A DNA stretch of 64,000 nucleotides from Tetradesmus obliquus (Eukaryota > Chlorophyta > Chlorophyceae > Sphaeropleales > Scenedesmaceae): NCBI GenBank assembly GCA_030272155.1, contig CP126206.1, forward strand, positions 744,001 through 808,000, given 5' to 3'. Shown piece by piece: positions 37,387 to 53,061 of this stretch (the stretch's first letter is position 1; each line of letters starts with the position of its first letter). Below the pieces are notes generated by a model. It did no database searches. It worked only from the letters and a program-made list of their open reading frames with translations, and had not been told where the DNA came from. Position numbers and translations under genes: made by a program.

Positions 37387-37848
37387 TTACACACCAGAAG
37401 CAGTAGAACGTAAACGCTTGGATGAGCGCACAGGCTGTAGACCTCCATCTACAGTACGTTTCTGCTTATTCGTGCCGGCTCCTGCTCGGATTCGAGCAAA
37501 GTAAGCATCGATCTGGTCCTGGCAATTAGTACAATTGCGCTCAGGCTCCCATGTGTTGTTGCTCTCATCAAAGCCTTTCCACTTGATGAGGTATTGCCTT
37601 GCCAGAACAGGCGTCTTTGCTCTGTTCTTCTTCCTTCTCACTTGTACATCTCTGTGAGCCAAAACTGACTCAACCTCGTACTCCAGCTCACCTTCCAAGA
37701 GCTCAGGTACGGGAGGTGGTTGCACACGCCCACCTTGCTGGTAAGGCTTCAGCAGTGACACGTGGAACACAGGATGAATCTTGAGACTTGGAGGCAGTGT
37801 CAACTTGTAGGCCACTTCATTCACACATTGAAGTACCTTGAACGGGCC
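37387..37848 (-). pseudogene. Chromovirus integrase C-terminus and chromodomain
   Basis: The frame continues from the integrase after a TGA at 37851-37849 that replaces the expected Trp of a KWIGPF-type motif. It shows HPVFHVSLLKPY, typical of the integrase tail, then EYEVESVLAHR and YLIKWKGFDESNNTWEPE, the aromatic-cage chromodomain core. In chromoviruses this domain directs integration to modified histones. It has a stop at 37387-37389 and a basic tail. Confidence 0.9.
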
Positions 37849-37851
37849 AAT

Positions 37852-38577
37852 TCACTTTGGCAACAGCTTGTGTGTTCCAGCTGTTTTCACCTTGATGTTC
37901 TTTGTGCTCAAAAGAACTTCATCACCAACTGCCAACAGCAGCTCTCTTCTGTGCGTATCTGCATACGCCTTCTGTCTTTGCTGTGCTGCCTGCAAACATA
38001 ACTTTGCCCGTGCAACAGCAATCTGTATGCGTTCAGCCAGTGATGTTGCTGAATCACATGTGGCAGTGCTCTCCTCCCCCCTTGGAAGCACAAGATCCAA
38101 AGGCAGGTAGGGCCGTTTGCCATACAGCAGCTCAAAGGGTACAGCGCGGATGGATTCCTGGTAGGACTTGTTGATGGAGAATTGCACCATCGGCAGCAAT
38201 GAATCCCAGGTGGTCTGTGTGGGATCAATGTAGTGCCGCAGCATATCTTCCAGCACACGATTAACACGTTCAGTGTTACCATCGCTCTGTGGGTGGAATG
38301 CAGTGCTCATGCCATGCTGAACACGCATCTGGGCCACAAAGGCCTTCCAGAACTTACTTGTAAACCTAATATCGCGATCTGTAACAACACAGCGGGGCAC
38401 ACCATGATTTGCCACCACCTGAGCAACAAAGATGTCCGCTAGTTGCTCAGCGCTCACATCATCAGCACATGGCGCCAGGTGCACCATTTTTGACAACCTG
38501 TCAACAAAGACAGCGATGGCTGTGAATCCTGCAGCAGTCCGCGGCAGGGACACGATGAGGTCCATGCTAACGGACAT
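37852..38577 (-). pseudogene. Chromovirus integrase catalytic core
   Basis: SMDLIVSLP with FVDRLSKMVH gives the first Asp, VTDRDIRF the second, and FHPQSDGNTERVNR the Glu of the DDE triad. The segment is bounded by TGA codons at both sides (38580-38578 and 37851-37849). Both stand where Trp is expected. Confidence 0.92.
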
Positions 38578-39413
38578 TCAAGTGTCACCAGGCACTGGCA
38601 GAGGACGCAGCATACCAGCAGGTTTCTGGTTGCTGCTCTTGTTGCGTTGGCAGGAGTCACACTCCTTGACATACGCGCAACATCACGTGCTATGCCAGGC
38701 CAGTAGAAGTATCGTTGCACATTCTTCAACGTGCGCTTGGTTCCAACATGACCAGCATACAGCGCATCATAACATTCGTACAGCACCAGCTGCTGCAGCG
38801 CAGCATCGGCTGGCAGTACCAGTGTCTTGCCTTTGTAAAAGAGACCAGCCTTTTCTGTCCAACTGTTTGCATCTGGTGCAAAAGCAGTATCAACGGCATA
38901 TGCTGCACGCAACCGCACCATAAAGGCTGAGTTCTGCAGCAGTGCGGCCTGGACAGTAGATGCTGTCAAAACACCAACATATGACACCATACCTGGCTCT
39001 GAGTCCACTGCAGGATGACGACTGAGCGCGTCAGCCACAACATTTTGCTTGCCAGGCTTGTAATTCCATTTCAGCCTGTAGCCCTGCAGCGCTTCAAGCC
39101 ATCTTGCAGACCGGCGGGACTGCATGGTGTTAGTGTCAAAGAAGGTGTTGGGTTTGTGATCTGTAAATACATTCACATCTCTGCCTTCAATGTAACAACG
39201 CCACTTCTTGACGCAGTACACCACAGCAAGCATCTCAAGCTCTGTGGGCGAGTAGTTACGTTCTGCTGGTGTTAGTTTGCGTGATTCAAACGCAATTGGA
39301 TGCCCTGTTTGCATCAACACACCAGACACACCCAAATATGATGCGTCACACACCATTTCAAATGGTTCCTGACTATGCCAGTCCGGCAAAATCAACACAG
39401 GTGCTGTCGTCAA
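38454..39413 (-). pseudogene. Chromovirus RNase H and integrase zinc-binding region
   Basis: MVCDASYLGVSGVLMQ, FESRKLTPAERNYSPTELEM and VFTDHKP mark the Ty3-type RNase H. The HHCC zinc domain follows (YAGHVGTKRTLKNVQRYFYW). The frame is then lost at about 38667; the expected CDSC of the zinc site lies in the next frame. About 120 bases at the 3' end overlap the integrase frame only because of this shift. Confidence 0.9.
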
Positions 39414-40791
39414 CAGCTCCGGAAGGATCCTTTACTTGTTCAAACGCAGTGTGACAAGCTGTCGACCAGCGAAAAGCTGCGTCGCCTTTCAGAAGGTCTG
39501 TCATAGGATGAACAACCTGTGCATATCTCTTGATGAATTTCCTGAAGTAATTCGTCAGCCCGAGAAAAGAACGTAGGTGTGAAACATCTTTAGGTGCAGG
39601 GAACTCCTTGACTGCTTTCACTTCAGCAGGGTCAACGCGAACTCCCTGTGCATCGACAATATGCCCGAGGAATAACACTTCTTTCTGATAAAAGGAACAT
39701 TTCCAATGAGCAGCTGTCAAGTTGTTCGCCTTGAGAATGTTCAGTATGATTCTCAAGTGTTTTTCGTGTTCTGCTTCATTCTTACTGTACACGATGATGT
39801 CGTCAAGGTACACCATAACGAACTTGTACAGGTGCTTCGCAAATAGTTTGTTCATCAGGCTCTGGATCGCTGATGGGGCGTTCACCAGACCGAAACTAAG
39901 TGTTAGGTATTCATAGTGACCGAAGGGCGTCCTAAACGCCGTCTTTGGTACATCCGTATCAAGCACCTTTGCCTGATGATAAGCTTGACGAAGATCAATC
40001 AAGCTGAACACCTTTGCACCTGTCAAGTGGTCCAGCATCTCGTCAATACGAGGAAGTGGGAAGGCAATACGCCTCGTTAATCGATTTATCGCTCGATAAT
40101 CGATGCACATACGCAGCTCAGTTGAGCGTGGTTTCTTAACAAACAGCACAGGAGCACCAAACGGTGACAGTGAAGGCTGTATGTAACCAAGCTCAAGTAG
40201 CTGCTGTATCTGCTTCTCCATTTCTTCCATTTCAGCTGGAGAATAACGAAACATAGGTCGCAAAATAGGCGACGTACCTGGTTCCAGAGGAATCACCTCA
40301 TAGTCGATCTGGAGTTTTGAGCCTCCATGTGGTGGGTGGTCCGTGAACACCGTAGGGTAATCAGCTTGCAGTTGTGCCACACGAGGATCCTGTGACTCAG
40401 TAGCTGCAGCTGCACACACAACAGTAGCATCACTGTCAGTGGGTGCATGTACCTGTTTCACCACAAACAAGCAGTACCAGAACTCTTGTTTACTCAACCG
40501 TTTAGCTTGTGCATAAGATAATACAGTAGGCTGAACAGGCGAAGGCTTCTGTGAAGGCACATCCATGAACAAAATAACAGGGGTTTTACCCTTGCCCTTG
40601 ACTGTACATGTGGCAGATGCATAATCTAGCTGAGCCTTCATACTGGTCAGCCAAGCATCTCCAAGAATAACATCAAATGCTGAAGGCATGTCTATCACAA
40701 CAAAGTTGAGCTGTGACGCAAACCCTTGCATACGTAAAGTGACAGTGCACTGCTGCGCAGCGTGTGCAGCAGCGCCTGCAACACCAATCAC
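39373..40791 (-). pseudogene. Chromovirus protease C-terminus and reverse transcriptase
   Basis: FDVILGDAWL closes the protease. YIQPSLSPFGAPVLFVKK, FSLIDLRQAYHQ, LSFGLVNAPS and VMVYLDDIIVYS are the reverse transcriptase blocks, with the catalytic YLDD intact. FLGHIVDAQGVRVDPAE and LRSFLGLTNYFRKF belong to the thumb and connection. The frame breaks at about 39400, just before RNase H. Confidence 0.93.
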
Positions 40792-42689
40792 AGACAGCGG
40801 GCACTTGCTCTGTCGCAGTGCAACTCCAACTCTCCAACTCTCTCACAGAAAGCAGCAGAAATGTAGTTATGCTGTTCTGCGCCACTGTCAAACAGCACTT
40901 GTGCTGTGGCACCCGCAACGGCACCAGTCAGTTGCATCACATGTGTTGTGGTAGGACGCACAGTGTCCTCCTGACTCGTATCAGGTGTATCAGCAGCAGT
41001 AGAGGCACAGAACTGTGCTCGTGCCTGCTGTACTGACTCAATATGTGGCTTGTCCACATACACAACAAAATCACACTTGGATCTCACAGTTTGCCCTGAG
41101 GCGGCATCAACAAACAGCGGCGTATTGCGCGCAAAACGCCGCAACAGTGTCATGCCGCGCAGCACTGGTGATCTGTACTTGGCTGGAAGCAAAACGCAGG
41201 CGCCAAGCTCTGGACACCGCAGCTTATGCAGCCTGTACCTGGTGAGAAACAACTCACAATGCTGTCTAGGGGTATGTAACCAAAGGAAGTCACCAGCTGC
41301 AAATTTTCTATCAAAGAATGACTTGCTACCAGCAGCACAGTAATCTGGCAGCAGTGCATTACTGCCATCTGCTACTGCACATGCATCAATCCTGCATGTC
41401 GTAACAAGCTCACTTTGCAGCTCAGCAAAAATGGCTGGAGTGATCTGCAGTTCATCGTCTGCGTCGAAAGGATTTATTTGCTGGGTAACAGCCGCAGTTA
41501 CGCCGTGCTGTGAGCCACCAGCTACACCACTCTCCTCACGCTGCTGCCTGGCAGCACCCCAACTCTGCTGCTTCGGCACGCCAGCTGCAGAAAAACTGCA
41601 CACTCCAGCAGCTTGCACACTAGCGTCTGCTAGCTGCTGCTTGCTCTGCATCTTGCAGGAACCACCATCCGCCTGGCCTGCAGGCCTGTCACTGGCGGTG
41701 TGGGCTGCGATCAGCGCATCCAGCGCTGCCAGCTCATCACTTCTGCTGCACACAGCAGGCACAGTGGCAACAACAGCAGTAACCACGTTACTCTGTTTGC
41801 TCACTGAAGCAGTAACCTCGTTACTCTGTGCACTCACTGCACCCTCACGGCCCGCAAAGGGATCATATGAGGTACGGCCTAGGCCGAAGATGGCATCACG
41901 CCATTCAGTTGACATGTCAGCAATCAGTGCATAGTAACGCTCCTCCAGCGTCGCTTCACTGCCTTCTGACAGCGTGCTTGCATCTGCTGACAGCTCAGCA
42001 TCACGCAGCTCATCTAGCGCTGCGTAGCTGTTTGCATGTACAGGCAGTATGCTAGCACACAGGTCTGCAGCAGGCGGCAGGCATGCATCAGGCTCGGCCG
42101 CACTGGACACAGCGCGCAGCATCTCCTGCTGGCCTGCTACACTGCTGAGCAGCATGTAATCCTGCTGCGTAAGACTGCTGCCAACTGCAGCACATATTGA
42201 CGGCTCTGCACTGCTGCTGTGCAGCTGCACAGCACTGCTGTCAATGCAAGGCACAGCCACTGCTGTGCTCACCTGTGCCTCCTTGGGGCAGTTGCGCTTG
42301 ATGTGCCCCTGCTCGCCGCAGCCGTAGCAGGTCACTGGCTCACGCTTGCCGGTGAACTTGGGCTTGGGCTGGAACTTACCCTTGCCGTGCTGTGGCTTCT
42401 GCACGCCGCCAGCTGGTTTGAAGGGCTGGCGCGGAGGGAAGCCACGTTGCTGGCTGCGGCGGTCGCAGGAGTTGAAACCATTGCCGCCGCCGCCGTTGCT
42501 GGACTGGCGCGCTGCTGCGCGAGCAGTCTGCTGGTCAAAAGGCACTGCGTGATTGACCACGTTAGCACGGAAGTCAGCATAGAGCAGCCATGGTTTCATG
42601 TCAGCTGTGTATGCAATCATGTCCTTCAGCTTTGCATGCACTGCTCTGTGCACCAAGCAGATCTTGAGGAAGTCACTCACTGGCTTCTG

Positions 42690-42690
<1 letters not shown>
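40788..42690 (-). pseudogene. Chromovirus Gag C-terminal half and protease start
   Basis: The zinc knuckle CYGCGEQGHIKRNCP binds RNA, after a Gly/Arg/Pro-rich stretch. A long low-complexity linker leads to the aspartic protease motif VLFDSGAEQHNYI. The frame must slip back one base at about 40790 to reach the reverse transcriptase frame; this could be a programmed shift or damage. The N-terminal capsid part is replaced by the CA repeat. Confidence 0.85.
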
Positions 42691-45069
<2,379 letters not shown>

Positions 45070-48000
45070 TTACCACGGCAGAGGGGGCTTGACTAATGCA
45101 ACAGAAGCCTCGGTCCTGTACCGCACCATGGTGCGCTTGGTGGAGTCAGAGGGCAGGGAGGAGCCTGATGGCACACTCACAATGCCGCGCTTGAACACAC
45201 ACCGATTACTCGCTGATATCAATGTTGCAGAGCCGGGGACATTGAACCTGAGCACGACTGCTGCGCAAGCTGCTTCGTCATTGCACTGCTGCAGGCAGGC
45301 TGCGACTGTATTGGCAGCTGACATGGTGGTTATGGTGTCGCCGATTTGGTCTGCCTCGTCGTCATCAAACCAGGAGAATATGCCTGAGCCAATCTCCTTG
45401 CGCTTGACGCCTCCCAGCAGTGAGCGCTTCCTATTCTCGCTGCCCAGCCCGTTGCCAGCCAGCACCTTGTAGGCGATCTTCATCCTGCAGGAACAAGCAG
45501 CACCATCGAACGTGTTTCAGCCTTGCACAATGGATGTGGTATTATGATCGAACATGGCTGATTGCCTTCAGTTGGCCTGTCGTCAAAGCACCTGCAACAC
45601 GTCTGTCCGTGGTTTTGCAGCAACCCTAGGTACGTCTCTGTTTTGGGGTATGTAGTGTACATGTGCAGCTGCTAACGCTGGCTAAGGTTACGTAACAGCA
45701 ACGTGGTGGGCCAACGTGTTTAGTGAACAGAGCAAACATGGTTGAGAGGTGAGGTCTGTGGAGCTGGGCGTGGCTAAAAGAGCGTAGCAACAGGCCGTGC
45801 ATGATGGCTTCCGTCGAAGGGTTGCGACAGCTATTGGTGCTGTTGTAATGGATAAACCACATCATAGACTAATTTGTGCCTGCCTTCAAACCACCCTGTA
45901 GAGTGCAGTGGGTAGCACCACAGGCTGGGGTCAGGCACTCACGTGCCAGTAGGAGTAAGTCCGGCCTTCCTGTAGTAACACGTCCCATCCAAGTAATCAT
46001 ATGTAAAAAACTCGCACAGTGCGTTGACATCATTCCTGCATGCTGTCATGCAGGCTGCAGCATCTGCTTGAGATGAGGTCTCCAGGTTCAGACCTGCTGC
46101 TGTTGGAAGGTACCTGATCAGGGCAGCGGCAGCCAACAGGGGAAGGGTGCATTTATCAGGCATGTGCGTATATTGGTAGCAGCACCGCTGAATTCTCAGT
46201 GCTGGCTATTGCCATGTGCGGCTGCCGCTTCTTACCTAGCTGACAGTTTATCGCTTGACTTTATACATACTTGTGTTGAGGCACCAGTCTGCTGCAGCTG
46301 CTGCTGGGGCTGTGTTTAACCGATTAATGCTAGCAGCATTGCACGCGAGCCGCCAGGGTTGACAAAAAAGAACACAGCTGGACGCGTCCACCAAAAAACA
46401 CATAGCGCCTCTGATCTCATCGCCACTTGCTACATGCCGTCAAGCAAATTGCAGTCGCCCCAGGAGGCACTTGCATCTTGCAATGCGCTGATTTGCCCAG
46501 AACATGGTGGGTACATGCCTGATACCAGCACGGCAGTGGTTCCTCTCACCAGTTGTCTGCCTCAATCGCAGCAAACTCTAACAGGCAGCTTTGGGCGGAT
46601 GTGGCGCCTCCCTCTGACACGGGGTTGACGCTAACTGTGTTTGGGCTGTTGTTGATCTGGAAGTTGAAGGAGCTGCCGGCGGTGCCAGGGCATGCGCTGC
46701 AAGCATAAGTGCCACCTGGGCGGCTGATGTCACCGAATTGGCCCACAGGGCAGGCGGCGCAGGCGACTGATGCAGGGGCAGTGCTACCCTGTCCAGCAGG
46801 GCACACTGCGCAAACAGCACGGCGGAGCACACACGGTTGTCAGTAATTGTCAAGTGGGTTCCAGCAGGTAACAATGTAGTGCCAATGCTTTGGGTTTGAA
46901 CTCAGGGTGCTGGTGCTGTGGATCTTGTAAAAGGTGACGTTTGCTGTCGGTGCGCAGGATGCGGCATGTGCTCATCGCGCCACATGACTACCAGCACTGG
47001 AGGGATCGGTCAGACATATACAGGGTTTACAAAACCTCAAGAGGGCGTGTTGATTGACCTGCATCACAAAAGGCTGGTTGTTGCTGCCAGCCGTCAGGAC
47101 TGGCATTTCAAGACTCTCACCGTCGCACTCTGTGTTTCTTGTCGCTCCTTCAAACCGAGTGGATTTCCCTAGGGGACATCCAACGCAGTTGCCGCCTGCG
47201 TTGATCGCCGTGAAACCAGTGCTGAATGTCCCTGCAACGGCGGCACGGTGATTGGGATGATTATGAATTGTCGGTAGACTGAAAAGTAACCAGGAGTGTA
47301 AGCTGATTTATGCTGCCAGGCGTTGTTGCTGTCCCGTCCTGTCATGCCAGGGTGTTGATGTCTACAGCACGAGCACTGAATTCTGCACTGTTACACTTCT
47401 TATGGTGTGCAATGTGACGCTTGTGTCGATGCCAACTCAAAATTGACAGATCTGGGTATCAACAGGTGAACATGCAGCATGCTCTTTCTTCAAGGCTCTG
47501 CAGTAGTGCTGGCATCACACAGTGTACTGGCTACGTCTCTGCAGCAGCATCTCAGACGCTGCGGCAACTTGTGCTGTTACAGGGGCTTACGAGAGCCAGC
47601 TGCAGCCCTTGATATATGTACTGGAGTGATGTTTTGTTTAAGGTCATTGTACACAGTGCTGGACAGTTTGATGCAGACGTTATGTGCGGAATTTTGTGTA
47701 TTGGCTACACGTCAGCTTGCAGCTGAAGCTCACCAATGGGGCACTCCTGGAGGCCTGCAGGGTTGCCCGGCACATCTCCCGCAGATTGAGCCCCGAAACC
47801 AGGAAGAGTGTTGGAGCAATCCATGATATCATCGACGTAGGACGGAAGTGTGGGTGTGCTGGGGTTGGTTGTGGTGCCAGGTGGGCAGTCCTTGCACTTG
47901 TCAGCTGGCTCAGATGTTGCCGGGTTGTACGTACCTGCACGCATCAGTCAGCAGCTGCAGGTCAGCCACCCAGGCGAAGCACTGCCAATGCTATTCGAAC

Positions 48001-49535
48001 AGCAGTGACTGAGCAGCACACCACATGATGCCTAGTGCCTAGCAGTTCCGTGCCGCACACGACCTGTACTGCAGGTACCAGCAACAAAAGCCAGCAGCAC
48101 GCTGCAAAAATAGGCATTGGTGGCTCCTGTTGTGGCCTTACCTGCAGCGCAGATAGAAGCCCTGACACCGTCGTAGCCCCAGCCTGGCTTCGTGCAGCAA
48201 GCCCCAGGGTCGAAAAATCCGCCTTTGCCTGTCGTTGTCAGCGCTTTGTAGTTGGAACCACCAGTGTAGCATACACCGGAGGCGTCTGTCTGCATGTTGG
48301 TTGGGCAGTCCTTGCAGGGAGACAGGCGCAGCTCGTACTGCTTGTTAGCAACACCGTAGTTGTTGCCCACACAGTTCACTGCCCTGTAGACAGGGTCTGC
48401 CGTACTGGTGCCAGGCGAGACCAGCATGGTTCCCTGTCCCTTCTCAATAACTGCACACATACAACAGAGTTCGAGCATAGTTGGTCTTGTACCTGATGTG
48501 CTGGATGATGAGCTGGCAGCAGCGCAGGCATTGGACGTTGGTCAGTGGCAGCTGCTTGCAAGCGATGAGCTGCCGTGTTGAGCTTGTCAAGGTAAACCTT
48601 TTCAACTGTATGTGCACGCCACCTGTGTTGCATCTAGTCATGGACACTTTACGCATGATGTGCCAGAGCCGGCAGACAACAACGCGCCTGACGTCGCCTT
48701 ATATCTTCAGACAGGCAACTCACAGCATGAGGCAGATGTCTGCGGCACCTTCAGGACTGGCCCGGCAGCGGCAACAAAGCCGGATGCGTCCAGCCCAAAC
48801 ACGCCCAGGGGCTCCACATCATCAGATTGGATACCAGAGCCACAAACTTTGCAAGAGTCGGCCCCAGTGCCGGGCCTCCTCCAGGTAGGAGCATACTCGC
48901 CGGGATCGTTGCTGCACTTGGTGACAGTTCCTAATGCCAGCTTGTGTCCTGGTGGGATCACTGCAAACAGAAGACAGCAGGAGTAGCACGCACGTGATTG
49001 ATGGTGCAGTTGCACACTTGGTACACCTGCTTTATGACAGCCACCCAAAACAGCTGTGCATTCGAACGTCACACGACTGTTGACTGTTGATGTGATTTAT
49101 ATGGACGGCTTACAAGCATTCTGTGGTTGCCACCAGGCCTTGCACATGTTGCTTTTGTATGTCACTGGCTCCGCAGGTGACATGCACTCACCCAAAAAAA
49201 ATTGATGAGCTGGCTCTGGAGCAAGGTTTGCTCGAACTGACGTGTGGGCGGCTACTAACACGTGCAGGAGTAGCACTGCTTACAGCTCTGTGACACGTTG
49301 ACGGCAAACTGCCATCCCCATCATCTGCTTACAATTCTGTGACATGTTGAAGGCAAACTGCCACCACCATCATCTGCTTTTATGCATACTGTGATGGCTG
49401 TGCCAGAGCTGAAATACACTCACAGCAGTCGGTGTCGGCTGTTGCCCCAATGTTTTTTGTCCAGAGGCCGTTGGGACACATAAATCTCCCATCAAAGTTG
49501 TCCGTGTCAGTAGGATATCCTCCAGGGCTGTTTCA

Positions 49536-49581
<46 letters not shown>

Positions 49582-52520
49582 GCGGAAGCAAGCTTCACGT
49601 CGCAGGCTGATGCACTGAATGCAGCAGCACTCGGTCCCCATGCAGTTTGCGGTTCCGCTAGATACATTACAGACTCATGCGGGCAGAACATGCAGCAAGA
49701 ATGACATCGTGCATCTTGCTAAAATCCATGGTCGAAAATCCACTCCAAGCATAATCAGAGCGTATCATTCAGCTTAACCCGGGTGCATTCGTGCTTGGCA
49801 GCTTCTACCTCATTTTTGTGTTTGACAGTTTTGCCTCCAGTTTCACATGGCTACTGTCTGCCACAGAACCGGACACTGTCAGTGACTGGCTCCCGATTTT
49901 ACAACACTGCGTGGCGAGTTGACTAGTGTGGTGCAGCCTCCATGGCGGTGCAACTCACCAGTATGAGCTTTGCGCGCAGGGACTGGTGTAAATCCCATTT
50001 GCAGGCACATTCTGCCATCCCGGCCTCACTTCTGGATCCACCCAATAGAAGCCACGAACCAAGACTGCAGCATGGAGCACAGATTTCACTGGTCAGGGCG
50101 CAGTATGCGTGGCGGTGTTGGCGCGTGGCGTGCAGCAGACAGCTTGTCGCTGTGACAGTGCCCTACCCTGAAATGTGATAAATAAAACTCTACACACCAA
50201 AGGCAGCACACCCAAAGAGCATTATATCAAGGGAAATTTCATCAGGGGCTGCAGCCTCACTACACGCGCTGCATGACAGCTATACAATGACCGAGAGGCT
50301 TGCTGGTGAGTTGCATAGCTGGGTGGAAACTCACCATCGCAGAACCTGAACTGAGGGCTTGCTGCAGCATTGGTGGTGGTTCCTCTTGGGCAGCGCAGGC
50401 ACTTGTTGGCCGATGCACTCGTTGGAGAAACATAGGTCTCCCTGAACTCGCCTTTAGGGCAGCGGACCACTTTGTTGCTGCTGGTGACGTACCAGCCGGG
50501 TGGCACCACTGCGGGTGCGGGAGTTGGTGACACACAGCACATGCTCAGGGCCATGAGGTTGTTGAACAGACCATGCATGTTATTGTGAGGGAGGCATGCA
50601 CAACTGTGAGGGAGGCATGCGCAACTGTGAGGGAGGCATGCGTACACATTCAAACACACTCCTATCTTGTCTCCTGCCACTGTGTGTACTTATGTGCTAT
50701 CCCATCCTCGCGTCTCGTCATGTAGCTTCTCTTTATAAATAATCTGCATTGAAAAAAGTACAACTGACCCAAGACATAAATAGTAGCAAGCACGTCCTGC
50801 CAAAAACCATGCATGAACATTACGGGTTTGCTTTTGGGCTTTGATACTTACGGCAAGCAAGAGCAGATACCTCTTGCGTAGACCCAGCTCCATCGTCGAA
50901 AGTCGTGGCATAGTTGGGGAGAAGCGTTGTGCTGAAGGCGGTAGGCGGCAGTCCCTTGTCCGTCTTCATACCACCTGCAGTGGACAGCAGCAGACAATCA
51001 CATATGGTCGTGACAGAAGACTTGACAGGAAATCAGCAGCCCAACACCAACAACACAGCCTGAAATCGATCATTAGCAGATCTCTACAACACTTTGATGT
51101 CAGCAAGTTGGGCTGAAACAAGCCTGTCCTCGCCACCCTGCAACAGGAGCTGTCAGGTCATGTGCTCAAGGGAGCCTCTTGCAAACGTCCAAGTGTTGAC
51201 CAACGCTAACATTCAGGCTGGTCACTGTTTCTGAGGATCAACTCACTGGGGCACGGTGTGCAAGCGGCCTGGCGCTTCAAGCCAGCGCTGAATGTGTTCT
51301 CAGGGCATGACACTTGGTTAGGGTTTCCTGTGCTGGGGTCTGGGTTGACGTAGGAGAAGCCCGGCTTGTTGACTGCAGAGCAGCAAGGCAGCAAGCCTAT
51401 ATGTAAGAAAGCAGACCTTGAGGCAACAACAGAGCGCTATTAGAGGTTAAAATGGTGTACATGATCATGGTTTTTGGCAGTGCAGCACATTGCTCCCAGA
51501 GTTGCTGCGTTGGCTGCCAGTTGCTGCATATGGCTGTCTACAATTCCTCAGGAAAGGCAGTGCTGTGCAAAAGGCATGCAGGCATGTCGCTCACCGCAGC
51601 GAAGGATGCTTGGGGCGGCAAGGTTGACTGTGACCAGCAGGTTGGGGCAGGTGACTGGTGCTGCTGATGACTCGGCCTCCGTGCCGCCGGGGCAGTAAGA
51701 GTCAGCAAGGCATGGCGCGCACCTCCTCGGATTGAATGCTGGGTTGATGTACCAGCCAGGGGCACAACCTGCAGTGCCAAATCAATGGTGTGTGTGCGCA
51801 GACAGAGGAGAGTCAAGGGCAGTGCAGGTGGTGAGAATCAGCTGGAGAAGTGCATGCTGCTTCACAGCATCAACAACCCCCAACATGTGGCTACGCAAGC
51901 CACACCTTGACTTCAACAGGTTCACAATTCGCTCAACTGTACAGACTGCATGCTGCTGCAGGCTCTGAAAAGCAAACAATGTTTTCCCGTGCGACAAGAC
52001 TGTTGCTGCTTGGCATGTTGCGCGCAAATAATCTGTAGCACTACAGTTGCACTAATGCAGCACTCACCGCATGACCCGTCAGATGCAGGTCTCAGACTCT
52101 TCTTGGGGTTGATTGGTGTGGAAGAATCTACAGTGCACCTCTTGCACAGGAAGAGGCCATTGGTGTCCGCTCCAATGCAGCTCCCAGGAGTTGAAAGCAA
52201 GCACCCGTCTGGACAGCGGGTGCAGCCTTGTGCTGTACATGTGTAGAGTGCTTGCTGGAGGGTGCGGCCTGCGATGCGATCAGTCAGGTAATTCTTAGCG
52301 ACCAGGCAATTTGTTGAATGCGTTGAGCATGGCGCTTGCTGTTGGATCGGGTGCAACTGCGAGCCAAACCGACCACGACGAGCACACGCGTGCACGCGCA
52401 CCACTGGTGCGCTGAGCTGGGACAACATATATGCACCTGCCACTCACCGAAAGTTGGCGCACGGTTAGCAAGCGTTTCGAGCGCCCCAATGAGGAACAGG
52501 AAGGCTACAAGAGCCCTCAT
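45070..52520 (-). CDS. Gene B: secreted cysteine-rich multi-module protein, paralog of gene A (15 exons, 926 aa)
   Basis: Exons, 5' to 3' on the minus strand: 52520-52448, 52268-52068, 51768-51595, 51372-51247, 50974-50852, 50508-50335, 50064-49959, 49527-49424, 48960-48724, 48450-48142, 47934-47734, 47231-47121, 46805-46550, 46113-45943 and 45484-45070. Every intron has the same phase as its counterpart in gene A, and exons 1, 2, 5, 6 and 12 have identical lengths. A signal peptide opens the protein. Cys-rich CxxCP modules fill residues 25 to about 730, and two PAN/Apple-like segments end it (ACMTACRND; CLQQCNDEAACAAVV). It lacks the exon 10 duplications of gene A. It is probably a secreted wall or matrix component; no specific partner can be named. 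Confidence 0.88.
49538..49586. repeat. (CAG)n tract in intron 7 of gene B, next to exon 8
   Basis: About 16 near-perfect CAG triplets (CTG on the gene strand) start 11 bp upstream of the exon 8 boundary. They supply part of the polypyrimidine context of its acceptor. Confidence 0.9.
50584..50643. repeat. Three short tandem repeats in intron 5 of gene B
   Basis: TGTGAGGGAGGCATGC is repeated three times at a spacing of about 20 bp. Confidence 0.8.
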
Positions 52521-52754
52521 GGTTGGTGATCAGCGCGTGCTGACTTGGGGCCCGTTTCTTTGGCCGTGAACACCTGACCGTGACCGTGTTGTGTCACCCT
52601 GATCGCACCGAGATGCCTTAACCATGTAGAGGCACGCTGATTTATAAGTTTTGGCATTTAGTGGTCTGGTACATGTTTTGTCTCTGTAGTTGGGACAAGG
52701 TCAGGGTATTGTACCAGCACTGACGCCAGTGCCCAGGACAATTATTTGTCCTGG
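52521..52754 (-). promoter_or_regulatory. Promoter region of gene B with TATA box and 9-bp-arm palindrome
   Basis: TATAAAT lies at 52646-52640, 120 bp before the start codon. A perfect palindrome, CCAGGACAA and TTGTCCTGG around four bases, lies at 52733-52754. Its right half and the next 40 or so bases are conserved before gene A, which suggests a regulatory site, although shared ancestry alone could explain it. Confidence 0.55.
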
Positions 52755-53061
52755 CGAGCAATACAGCAATTACAGCAGCAGTCAAACACACTGAAGAAAA
52801 TTTGTCGTGGATAGTCGGCTCAGCATATCAGGATCCACCAAAGCGCTAGTCATGTGCAGGCGCTGGCGTGCAAGCTTGTCAGATCTCGACTGCAGCGACG
52901 AGCAGCTGCCTCGATTGATGCTCTCACAGTGCAATTGTAGCTCGCTCTAAAATATGAGCAGTCGAATTGCCTTGATAAAGCGGTTATACACCTTCAGGAC
53001 TGGATTATGCCGCATCCTGCCCATGTCATACAGATCAGCATGCTACGTAGTATACTGCATG

